This document shows positions 1 to 6,230 of a stretch of 6,371 nucleotides of DNA, piece by piece. The DNA is from UBA10939 sp050942745. Its GTDB lineage: Bacteria > Myxococcota > Myxococcia > Myxococcales > UBA5297. Position 1 is the stretch's first letter, and the number at the start of each line of letters is the position of its first letter. A model generated the notes under the pieces. It searched no databases, was not told the origin of the DNA, and worked only from the letters and a program-made list of their open reading frames with translations. Position numbers and translations under genes: made by a program. The stretch spans positions 1 to 6,371 of the forward strand of contig JBMNNX010000332.1 in assembly GCA_050942745.1 (NCBI GenBank). The letters run 5' to 3'.

Positions 1-1248
1 CGCCGCTCGGTGCGCGTCGGCGAGCCCGCAGCGCTTCGCGGCTTCGGCCGCGCGCGCCTCGGCGGCGACGAGCGCCTCGCGGGTCTTCGCGGCCTGCTCG
101 CGCGCGAGCTCGAGGCGCCGCTCGGCGCGCCCGCGCTCGGCCTTCGCCTGATCAAGGTCCTGACCGGCGGCGGCCGACTCTCTCTGCCGGGCATCGGCCT
201 CCTTGCGCGCGCGCTCGAGCGCCTCGGCGCTGCGCATCGCCGGGCTCGCCGACAGGGTCTCGACCTCGGCCTGCGCCTTCGACTGCTCGATGCCCAGCCG
301 CTCGATCTCCTGCTCGGCCTCACGCCGCGCAAGCTGCGCCTCCTCGAGCTCCTGCTCGGCGGTGCGCAGTTTGCGCTGGATAGCCTCGTACTCTGCGTGC
401 GCCGAGCGCACCCGCTCGGCCCGGCGGCGCGCGGCGATCTGCGCGTAGCGCCGATAGCGGACGAGGAAGGTGAGCGTGGCGTCACGCGCGGCGCGGAAGC
501 TCTCGAGGTGCGCCCGGTCGGTCTCCAGGCTGCGGAAGGCGTCGGCGACGTCGGCGAGGATCGCCTGGGCCGGCGGCGCCAACGCCTCGGAGAGCGCGTC
601 GGAGAGCGACTTCTCATCCAGGGCGCGAGCGAGCTGCGGCTTCCTGAGCTCGATGAGCAGCTTGATGAGCGCTTCGTAGCGCTGCTCGCCGAGCTTGAAG
701 AGCCGCGCGTCCACCTCCTTGCGATACGCGGTCGCGGTGGTGAAGACCTCGCCCTCGGCGCCCATCGCCTCGGCGAGCCGCTCGCGGGTGAGCGCCTGCC
801 CGGTGGCCGACTGCAGGAACAGGTCGCGCCCAACGCGCTGGCGGGTGATGAAGAACCACTTGCCGACCACCCCGCGCCCTTCAGCCGCCTGCAGCCCGCA
901 GCCGAGGGTCAGGAAGCGCGACTCGCCCTCGGCGGTGCGCCGACCCAGCTCGAGCCAGGTGTAGCCGAGCCTGTCGGTGTACTTGTCGAGCAGCAGGTTC
1001 CACTCGATGCGTTTTGCGGGATCGCCGTCCGGCTCGAGCCGGCTCGGCGCGACCTCGCCGTCGAGCAGGAAGGGGAGCTGCAGCGCGAGGATGCGCGACT
1101 TGCCGGTGCCGTTGTTGCCGCGCAGCAGCAGGTGGCCCTGCTCCCAGAGGAGCTCTTCGTAGTCGTAGCGGAAGAGGTTGAGCAGGCCGCTGCGCAACGG
1201 CTGCCACCGTTCGCGGGTGGGCTCGGGAAGCCTCGACGCCGTGCTCAT
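1..1248 (-). CDS. jetC: Wadjet SMC-like ATPase JetC (TIGR02680 family), N-terminal part, cut by window edge
   Basis: I translated this by hand: it is open for 416 codons from the ATG at 1248 to the left edge with no stop. It is the SMC/MukB-like motor subunit of a Wadjet defence complex, which binds and hydrolyses ATP to extrude DNA loops. Residues 14-30 (RWQPLRSGLLNLFRYDY) are typical of the family start. A perfect Walker A, GNNGTGKS, lies at residues 44-51. A family-like block, ELRKPQLARALDEKSLSDAL, begins near residue 200. From about residue 270 to the edge the protein is Glu/Arg/Ala/Gln-rich and helical, which fits the ascending arm of the SMC coiled coil. The hinge, returning coil, signature motif and Walker B must lie beyond the edge; I recall full-length members as roughly 1,300-1,400 residues. 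The start overlaps the jetB stop as ATGA, with GGGAGG nine bases upstream, so translation is probably coupled to jetB. Family assignment is strong; function is inferred from characterised Wadjet systems. Confidence 0.93.
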   Translation of the reverse strand, partial: MSTASRLPEPTRERWQPLRSGLLNLFRYDYEELLWEQGHLLLRGNNGTGKSRILALQLPFLLDGEVAPSRLEPDGDPAKRIEWNLLLDKYTDRLGYTWLELGRRTAEGESRFLTLGCGLQAAEGRGVVGKWFFITRQRVGRDLFLQSATGQALTRERLAEAMGAEGEVFTTATAYRKEVDARLFKLGEQRYEALIKLLIELRKPQLARALDEKSLSDALSEALAPPAQAILADVADAFRSLETDRAHLESFRAARDATLTFLVRYRRYAQIAARRRAERVRSAHAEYEAIQRKLRTAEQELEEAQLARREAEQEIERLGIEQSKAQAEVETLSASPAMRSAEALERARKEADARQRESAAAGQDLDQAKAERGRAERRLELAREQAAKTREALVAAEARAAEAAKRCGLADAHRAA

Positions 1249-2528
1249 CTCCGTTTGCCTCCCGTGTCCGAATCGAAGCCCAGGCCGAGCTGCCGCTGCG
1301 CCTTTCGCGGCGGTGCCGGCGCCGGAGCCTCGGCCAGCGGCTCGAGCGTATAGCGAGCGATAGCCGGCCGCGGCACCACGCCCTCGGCCGTGCGCGCGAC
1401 CAGCCGCAGCGCCTCGAGCCGCTCGAGCGCGGTCTCGGTCAGGCCGACCTCGGCGCCCGGCTCGCTCGCGTCCTTGCGCCAGTGCGCGCGGTGCTGCGCG
1501 ATGCACTCGCTGACAAAGCCCTCGAGCGCCGACCGCGCGACGACGCGCCCTGGAGCGCAGCGCGCCTGCTCGGCGAGGTGCTCGGCGATAAGCAAGGTTA
1601 CGTGGCTCTCGGTCCCCTCTTCCGGGAAGCCGACGTCGGTCAGGTCGCCGCGCTCGTCGGCCATGGCGATTCCCTCGCGGCGCACCTCGCGCACGAGGCC
1701 GGTCGCGTTCTCGATCTCGGTGAGCAGCAGGTGGCGCTGGCCGGTCAGGTAGGCGCGCTCCTCGTCGCTCAGGTCCTCGTAGTAAAGGACCGGATCGTCG
1801 AGCAGGCGCCGCACCAGGCGCGTCCGCAGCCGGCGGTTGCGCGACTCGTCGGTCTCGGGCATCGGCTCGTCGACCAGCAGCCGCAGCCGCTCTTCCAAGC
1901 CCGTTGCCTCGATGGTCGAGGGCCCGCGCTGCACGTTGAGCATCGCCGCCAGCGCCGGGCGCTGCACGGTGTAGAGCACATCGCCCTTCTCCGCGAGGTA
2001 GAGTTGCTCGTCGCCGTGGACGCGGACCATCACCTGCATCCGCAACAGCAGGCGCACCACCTCGACCAGGTCGCGCCGCTCTTCACGGGTGCTCAGCTCG
2101 AAGCTGAAGCCCGCGCGCGCGAGCGCCTCGTCTCCGGCGGCGAGCGCCGCCAAGTCCTTGGCCAGGTTGCCGAGCGTCGTCTGGCGGTCGGCCCGCTCGA
2201 GCGCGGCGAGGGCGAGGCACAGCAAGACGTAGCGGCGGCGGGTAAACGGCGCCCCCGAGCCGTCGCGCGCCGGGCGGGTGCCGTCGGCGAGATCCGCGGG
2301 CGTCTTGCACAGCCGCGCGAGCTCCGGATCGACCTGCAGCGACCAGCCCGGGAAGCGCGCCAGCCACTCGCGCAGCCAGGCCGCGTGGCGGCGCACGAAG
2401 ACGAGCTCCTCGCCGCGCGGGCCGCCGGGAGTAAGCAGCGGCTGTTCGAGCAGGGCGCGCAGCGCGCGGCGGCGCTCGTCAGCCTCGCTGCTCCTGATGC
2501 GGCGCTCGAAGACGTCCGAGCCCTTCAC
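1245..2528 (-). CDS. jetB: Wadjet accessory subunit JetB (DUF2398/TIGR02678 family)
   Basis: A complete 427-residue protein starting with GTG. It matches the TIGR02678/DUF2398 pattern as I know it: RRRALRALLEQPLL near residues 19-32, the block FVRRHAAWLREWLARFPGW at 44-62, LARLCKTPA at 70-78, and a hydrophobic helix after FTRRRYVLLCLALAALER at 95-112. A DDPVLYYEDLSDEERAYL block falls around 240-260. In Wadjet complexes JetB is the MukE-like winged-helix partner that binds the kleisin JetA and helps close the SMC ring on DNA; this is established mainly for type I and is inferred here. The last 25 or so residues are Pro/Ala- and then Arg/Lys-rich and look like a flexible tail. The gene overlaps jetA by four bases (GTGA) and jetC by four (ATGA). 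The GTG is preferred because of the strong purine-rich site just upstream and because it leaves the expected N-terminus intact. No frameshift or premature stop is seen. Confidence 0.93.
   Translation of the reverse strand: MKGSDVFERRIRSSEADERRRALRALLEQPLLTPGGPRGEELVFVRRHAAWLREWLARFPGWSLQVDPELARLCKTPADLADGTRPARDGSGAPFTRRRYVLLCLALAALERADRQTTLGNLAKDLAALAAGDEALARAGFSFELSTREERRDLVEVVRLLLRMQVMVRVHGDEQLYLAEKGDVLYTVQRPALAAMLNVQRGPSTIEATGLEERLRLLVDEPMPETDESRNRRLRTRLVRRLLDDPVLYYEDLSDEERAYLTGQRHLLLTEIENATGLVREVRREGIAMADERGDLTDVGFPEEGTESHVTLLIAEHLAEQARCAPGRVVARSALEGFVSECIAQHRAHWRKDASEPGAEVGLTETALERLEALRLVARTAEGVVPRPAIARYTLEPLAEAPAPAPPRKAQRQLGLGFDSDTGGKRR
1258..1263 (-). promoter_or_regulatory. Shine-Dalgarno site for jetC
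   Basis: GGGAGG on the minus strand lies nine bases before the jetC ATG, inside the last codons of jetB. It supports the ATG at 1248 as the true start and independent or coupled re-initiation at the ATGA junction. Confidence 0.7.
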
Positions 2529-4075
2529 GCGGCCACCTCCTCCGCCCCGCGGTCGAGCCGGCGGATGGTGACGAGGTGATCCGGGCCGCGGAACCGGCCC
2601 ATCGCCTCGACCTCGATCTCCGCGAGCGGCGCGCCGGGCTCGACGATGGGCTCGAGCCGGATGAAGAGCCCGCCGTCGCTCGAGGTGGCCTCGGCCACAT
2701 CGCTCGGCCCCGACTTCATCGCCAGCGCCTCGCCCAGCAGGTCGAGCAGCAGCCCGAACTCAGTGGGATCGAGCGTGCCGAGTTGCGAGAGGCGCATCGG
2801 GCCGCCGCCGGCGAGCCTGCGCTGGGCGCGCTCGAGCTGCTCGGCCTCGAGCCGCGCCAGGCGGGCGAGCTCGGCCTTCTCGCGGCTCTTGTCGACCACG
2901 TCGTTGAGCCGCCCGCGGCGCGTGTAGCGGCCCGTAGCGCGCAGCCGCAGCGAGATCTTCAGCGGCGGCGCCTCGAGCCAGCCGCTGTGCGGGCCCACGC
3001 CGTCGAGCTCCCAGCGCTCGAGGCTGCGCCCGTCTACGTAAAGATGGCGCACTGGCGGCAGCCCGGTCGCCGAGCGCCAGAGCCGATGCGCGTCGCGCTC
3101 GTCGTCGATCTCGGCGAACCAGCGGGCGAGCGTGCGCCAGTCGGTGGCGCGGTCGGTGCGCGTCAGCCGCCGGTCGTTGAAGCTCGCCACCGCCGAGAGC
3201 AGCGCGGGGATGGCCGAGCGGGCCCGGGCGCGCAGCACCTCGGCCTGCGAGGGCGTCTCGCCGCTGCCGATGAACCAGGCGCGCAGCCCGCGCCAGCGGG
3301 CGCTCCACACTTCGAGCGCGGCGGCGCGCGCCGCGTCGGTGGCCTCGAGCGCGTCGGCGAGATCCCGGCGCGCCGCCGCCTCGAGCAGCGGCTGCGGGCC
3401 CAGGGCCTCGATGCGCTCGATCTCCACGGCGATCTCGCCGCCGGCGACGACCAGCTCGCCGATGAAGCGCTCGAGGTAGTCGATGAGTCGCTCCTTGTAG
3501 GTGAGGAAGTCCTCGACGCTGATGCCCTGCAGGTCGATGGTGCGCTGCAGGCTGCGCAGGAACGACTGCGCCCGGGAGGTGAGCTCTTCGAGCCGGGTGC
3601 AGAGCAACTTGAGCGTGCGGAAGACCTTGCCCTCGTCGAGCGGGATCTCGGTGGCGAGGCCGGCCAGGTCGCGTAACAAGTCGCGGATGTCGGCGAGCGC
3701 CGCGGTCTGCAGCTCGCCCGGCTGATCGAGGGAGGCGAGGTAGGCGCGCACCGCGCGCTCGGCGGCCTCGCCCTCGGCGGTGAGCTGGTAGAGGTAGCGC
3801 GGCCGATAGAAGTCCTCGACGGTGGCGACCTCGGCGGTGTCGGGGTGCGCCTCGAGGTTGCCCCACTCGCAGAGCTGATCGAGCACCGCGTCGAGCACAC
3901 GCGGCTCGATCGCCTCGCCGCTGACGGCGAGCGCCGCGGCGACCTCCTTCGGGCGCAGGTGGAGCGAGAAGCGCTCCTTCGCCTGCATGAACGCCCCGAG
4001 CACGGCCCGGTAGACGGGCGCCTTCTCGGCGGTCAGGTAGGCGAAGGCGCGGATCTGTCCGAGGGCGGAGGGCAT
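2525..4075 (-). CDS. jetA: Wadjet kleisin-like subunit JetA (DUF2397/TIGR02677 family)
   Basis: A complete 516-residue protein, close to the usual family length of about 500. The N-terminus has the family hallmarks: FAYLTAEKAPVYRAVLGAF at residues 11-29, HLRPKEV at 39-45, LCEWGNLEAHPDTAEVATVEDFYRPRYLYQLT across 68-99, then TAEGEAAERA. This region is predicted to be a winged helix. Residues of about 110-330 are largely helical, as expected for a MukF/kleisin-type linker and coil. Near the C-terminus, FRGPDH at 495-500 within a beta-rich segment is another family mark. In Wadjet, JetA bridges the heads of the JetC dimer and carries JetB; this role is known from other systems and is inferred here. 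It is the first gene of the operon. A promoter-like pair lies just upstream, but unlike jetB and jetC there is no clear Shine-Dalgarno sequence. Upstream in-frame codons contain no good alternative start. The gene is intact. Confidence 0.94.
   Translation of the reverse strand: MPSALGQIRAFAYLTAEKAPVYRAVLGAFMQAKERFSLHLRPKEVAAALAVSGEAIEPRVLDAVLDQLCEWGNLEAHPDTAEVATVEDFYRPRYLYQLTAEGEAAERAVRAYLASLDQPGELQTAALADIRDLLRDLAGLATEIPLDEGKVFRTLKLLCTRLEELTSRAQSFLRSLQRTIDLQGISVEDFLTYKERLIDYLERFIGELVVAGGEIAVEIERIEALGPQPLLEAAARRDLADALEATDAARAAALEVWSARWRGLRAWFIGSGETPSQAEVLRARARSAIPALLSAVASFNDRRLTRTDRATDWRTLARWFAEIDDERDAHRLWRSATGLPPVRHLYVDGRSLERWELDGVGPHSGWLEAPPLKISLRLRATGRYTRRGRLNDVVDKSREKAELARLARLEAEQLERAQRRLAGGGPMRLSQLGTLDPTEFGLLLDLLGEALAMKSGPSDVAEATSSDGGLFIRLEPIVEPGAPLAEIEVEAMGRFRGPDHLVTIRRLDRGAEEVAA
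2535..2543 (-). promoter_or_regulatory. Strong Shine-Dalgarno site for jetB
   Basis: GGAGGAGGT on the minus strand lies six bases before the jetB GTG, within the last codons of jetA. It decides in favour of the GTG start at 2528 and points to coupled translation of jetA and jetB. Confidence 0.75.
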
Positions 4076-4096
4076 GGCGTCGGCACCAGTCCGCCG

Positions 4097-4125
4097 ATAG
4101 AAGGTTGGCCGAGGTGCGCTGTCAA
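4097..4125 (-). promoter_or_regulatory. Candidate sigma70-type promoter of the jetABC operon
   Basis: On the minus strand a perfect TTGACA (-35, plus-strand 4120-4125) is followed after exactly 17 bases by TTCTAT (-10, plus-strand 4097-4102; 3 of 6 match to TATAAT). Transcription would begin near 4090, giving a leader of only about 15 bases before the jetA ATG. The perfect -35, ideal spacing and position directly before an operon make it credible. The weak -10 and the high GC background keep confidence moderate. Confidence 0.45.
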
Positions 4126-4249
4126 CTCCTGAGCAGACGGGCGTTTCCCCGACGCGTCTTGCGCCTGCGCCACTTCGGAAAGCCTAAGCGGCCAGCCGGT
4201 CGTGCCCAGCCGCTCCGCGCGGGCGAGAGCCCAGGTTCAGCCAGGAAGG

Positions 4250-4266
4250 GCTCGGTCAAGCCGAGC
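4250..4266. repeat. Perfect 6-bp hairpin (inverted repeat)
   Basis: GCTCGG, loop TCAAG, CCGAGC: a perfect six-base stem with a five-base loop. It lies between the small ORF and the jetA promoter. On the minus strand it is followed by CCTTCCT rather than a T-run, so it is at best a weak terminator for transcription from rimO or the small ORF; it could also be chance in GC-rich DNA. Confidence 0.4.
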
Positions 4267-4344
4267 AAGCGGGCGTGCGGTCGGGGCCAGCCTCCCCTCG
4301 CGGCCTCCCAAGCCGCTCCGCCGGTCGTCGTTCAAACGAATCGG

Positions 4345-4482
4345 TCAGGGGGCGGACACTCGACGGGTTCGCAGCCGAGGAGGTGACCGGTAGGCCTCGA
4401 TGTCATCGGGGTTGTTATGGTGGCGATGCTCCGAATGCTCGTGCTTCGCGGCCTTGCGTGCCGTGGGGTTCGTTCGCTTCAT
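4345..4482 (-). CDS. Candidate small His-rich basic protein, unknown function
   Basis: A 45-residue ORF starting at ATG 4482. I do not recognise it. GGAAAGAA lies just upstream, with its GGA core eight bases from the start, a reasonable Shine-Dalgarno match. The protein has a basic N-terminus (MKRTNPTARKAAK), then a histidine cluster with His at 14, 16, 19, 21 and 22, then NNPDDIEAYR, and a basic Arg/Pro-rich tail. There is no signal peptide or membrane segment. The frame can be extended upstream to a TTG at 4581 (78 residues), but that extension has no support. It lies 118 bases after rimO and 269 bases before jetA, in the same orientation as both. The histidine cluster could suggest metal or nucleic-acid binding, which is speculation. 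It may be a chance ORF. Confidence 0.35.
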   Translation of the reverse strand: MKRTNPTARKAAKHEHSEHRHHNNPDDIEAYRSPPRLRTRRVSAP

Positions 4483-4485
4483 CGG

Positions 4486-4493
4486 TTCTTTCC
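4486..4493 (-). promoter_or_regulatory. Possible ribosome binding site of the small His-rich ORF
   Basis: GGAAAGAA on the minus strand, three bases before the ATG at 4482. It is the main reason to prefer this ATG over the upstream TTG and to take the short ORF seriously. Confidence 0.35.
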
Positions 4494-4600
4494 GCTGCGG
4501 CCTCGAGAGGCGCGGCGAGCTCGAAGCGTTGAATGTCAGGAGCTCGTCCTGTCCGAGCGTAATGCAATACGCCCCCGCCAACTCGCGAGCTCCGCGGTGA

Positions 4601-5959
4601 TCAGTCGTGGGACGTCGAGCCGACGATGTGGCCGACGAGGTCGTAGTCGGCCGCCTGCGTCACCTCGACCCGGACGATCTCGCCGGGCAGGGCGTACCCG
4701 TCGTTGATGTAGGTGACGCCGTCGATCTCGATCGCCTGGCCCGCCGTGCGGCCGACGAGTAGGTGCTCGGTCTCCTCGGAGGCGCCCTCGACGAGAACAT
4801 CGAGCCGCTTGCCGATAAGCGCGCGGTTCTGCTCGCGGTTGATGCGCCGCTGGATCGCCATCAGCTCGCGCCGCCGCGCGCGGGCGACCTTCGCGGGCAC
4901 CTGCCCCTCCATCGCCGCCGCCTTGGTGCCCTCCTCCGGGCTGAACTCGAAGACGCCGAGCCGCTCGAAGCGCTGCTCCTTAACGAACTCCTTGATCAGC
5001 TCGAAGTCCTCCTCGGTCTCGCCGGGCAGGCCGGCGATGAGCGAGGTGCGCAGCACGATGCCCGGCACCCGCTCGCGCAGCCGGGCGAGCAGCTCGCGGA
5101 TGTAGCGCGAGCCCCTGCCGCGGCGCATCGCGCGCAGCAGCCGGTCGCTGATGTGCTGCAGCGGCATGTCGAGGTACTTCACGACCTTCTCCTCGTTGGC
5201 CATCACGTCGATGAGCTCGTCGGAGAAGTCGCGCGGATAGGCGTAGTGCAGGCGAATCCAGCGCGGGCCATTCACCTTCACCAAGGCGCGCAGGAGCTGG
5301 GCGAGCTTGGGCTTGTCGGGCAGGTCGTGGCCGTAGGCGGTCAGGTCCTGCGCGATGAGGTTGAGCTCGACTGCGCCTTGCTTCGCGAGCGTTCGTGCCT
5401 CGGCGACGATGTCCTCGATCGGCCGCGAGCGCTGTGGGCCGCGGATGGCGGGGATGACGCAGAATGCGCAGCGGTTGTCGCAGCCCTCGCTCACTTTCAC
5501 GAACGCCGTGTAGGAGGGCATGGAGTTGATGCGCGGGGTCTTCGCCGAGTGGACGAACTCCGGGTCGGTAATCAAGGTCCGGGGCATCGCCTCGGCGGCC
5601 AGCAAATCGGCAACCTGCGCGTACGCGCCGGTGCCGACAAAGTGATCGACCTCCGGCAGCTCCCGCTCGAGCTCGTCGGCGTGCCGCTGCGGCAGACAGC
5701 CGGCGACGACCAGGGTTTCGCAGCGCCCGGACTTCTTCATCTCGGCCATCTCGAGGATGGTCTGGATGGACTCCTCCTTCGCGTCGCGGATGAAGGAGCA
5801 GGTGTTGACGACGATGACCTCGGCATCCGCCGGATCGGGGACGAGCTGGTAGCCCTTCTTCGCCAGGGTGCCGAGCATCACCTCGCTGTCCACGCGGTTC
5901 TTCGCGCAGCCGAGGGTCACCAGGTGCAGGGTCTTCGATGTCGTAACCGTCTTGGGCAT
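4601..5959 (-). CDS. rimO: Ribosomal protein S12 methylthiotransferase RimO
   Basis: A complete 452-residue radical-SAM enzyme of the cytoplasm. RimO adds a methylthio group to the beta-carbon of a conserved aspartate of ribosomal protein S12, using S-adenosylmethionine and two 4Fe-4S clusters. Three domains are visible. The N-terminal UPF0004 domain carries the auxiliary-cluster cysteines C18 (TLGCAKNRVDSE), C54 (NTCSF) and C88 (AGCLPQR). The radical-SAM domain carries C160, C164 and C167 in EGCDNRCAFCVIP, with IRGPQRSRP after it. The C-terminal TRAM domain covers about residues 385-448. The LGCAKNRVDSE start and the IRLHYAYP and MPLQHISD blocks favour RimO over the related tRNA enzyme MiaB. 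The frame stays open for 110 more codons upstream to an ATG at 6289, but the ATG at 5959 puts the LGC motif at the usual distance from the N-terminus. No good Shine-Dalgarno sequence precedes it. NTCSFIR differs slightly from the common NTCGFI(D/E). The C-terminus resembles myxobacterial RimO. Confidence 0.96.
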   Translation of the reverse strand: MPKTVTTSKTLHLVTLGCAKNRVDSEVMLGTLAKKGYQLVPDPADAEVIVVNTCSFIRDAKEESIQTILEMAEMKKSGRCETLVVAGCLPQRHADELERELPEVDHFVGTGAYAQVADLLAAEAMPRTLITDPEFVHSAKTPRINSMPSYTAFVKVSEGCDNRCAFCVIPAIRGPQRSRPIEDIVAEARTLAKQGAVELNLIAQDLTAYGHDLPDKPKLAQLLRALVKVNGPRWIRLHYAYPRDFSDELIDVMANEEKVVKYLDMPLQHISDRLLRAMRRGRGSRYIRELLARLRERVPGIVLRTSLIAGLPGETEEDFELIKEFVKEQRFERLGVFEFSPEEGTKAAAMEGQVPAKVARARRRELMAIQRRINREQNRALIGKRLDVLVEGASEETEHLLVGRTAGQAIEIDGVTYINDGYALPGEIVRVEVTQAADYDLVGHIVGSTSHD

Positions 5960-6020
5960 GAGAGATGTCGGAACAGCCGGTGTGAGAGAGGTTCGTCCAG
6001 CGAAATCGTTGCCGGGCGAA

Positions 6021-6046
6021 CCATCGCTGAACCGGTCGACCGATGG
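6021..6046. repeat. Inverted repeat with embedded 10-bp palindrome upstream of rimO
   Basis: CCATCG at 6021-6026 pairs with CGATGG at 6041-6046. Between and overlapping these arms lies the perfect palindrome CGGTCGACCG (6033-6042). The site is about 60-90 bases before the rimO start, where a dimeric regulator could bind, but no regulator is identifiable. Confidence 0.4.
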
Positions 6047-6214
6047 CAAGGGAGAGCAAGCGAAACAGCGCTTTCCCGCCTGCCGGACCAGCGGGGAGGC
6101 TTGCGGCGCTCGCAATCGCCAGTGGTCTGGGCGGGCGCGAGCGCTCCGGGCGCCTGAGTTCGTTCCGCCTTGTCCAAGCAACTTGGGCGATCTCCGCTCA
6201 TCCCGAGCGAGAGA

Positions 6215-6230
6215 CCGGCCCTTTGGCCGG
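6215..6230. repeat. Perfect 6-bp GC hairpin upstream of rimO
   Basis: CCGGCC, loop CTTT, GGCCGG. It has no following T-tract on either strand, so it is not a canonical terminator. It could end transcription arriving from the right on the minus strand, or be chance. Confidence 0.35.

Larger units (their letters stand above)
4076..4600. other. 525-base gap between rimO and jetA
   Basis: This stretch separates the rimO stop from the jetA start. From right to left it holds a short inverted repeat GCGTA-ATGCAA-TACGC (plus strand 4557-4572), the candidate 45-residue ORF (4345-4482), a pair of shuffled short repeats, the hairpin at 4250-4266 and the jetA promoter candidate. I find no canonical intrinsic terminator with a T-tract after rimO on either strand. 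I see no tRNA-like T-arm and no transposase remnant. Plus-strand ORFs here have no recognisable product. Confidence 0.6.

Noticed and set aside
10..1353. Long plus-strand ORF of 447 codons
   Set aside because: It lies antisense to jetC and the jetB end, where the minus-strand protein has a Walker A and family motifs. The translation is Leu/Arg/Glu-rich with no recognisable domain, typical of high-GC antisense frames.
1482..3676. Two long plus-strand ORFs (1482-2579 and 2576-3676)
   Set aside because: They lie fully antisense to jetB and jetA, which match known families along their length. Composition is low-complexity Ala/Arg/Glu/Leu.
4250..4266. Hairpin as an intrinsic terminator
   Set aside because: No T-tract follows on either strand, so it is listed only as an inverted repeat.
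4105..4532. Several short plus-strand ORFs in the rimO-jetA gap
   Set aside because: They overlap each other in different frames, lack clear ribosome sites and have no recognisable sequence features.
4076..4600. tRNA gene or attachment site next to the defence module
   Set aside because: No T-arm of the GGTTCRANYCC type within a cloverleaf-compatible context was found, and no matching att-like direct repeat is visible within the window.
4601..5959. Assignment as MiaB (tRNA methylthiotransferase)
   Set aside because: The TLGCAKNRVDSE start, the MPLQHISD context and the overall length fit RimO better than MiaB.
4763..6157. 464-codon plus-strand ORF
   Set aside because: It is antisense to rimO, whose cysteine motifs and domains are unmistakable. 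The plus-strand translation has no domain.
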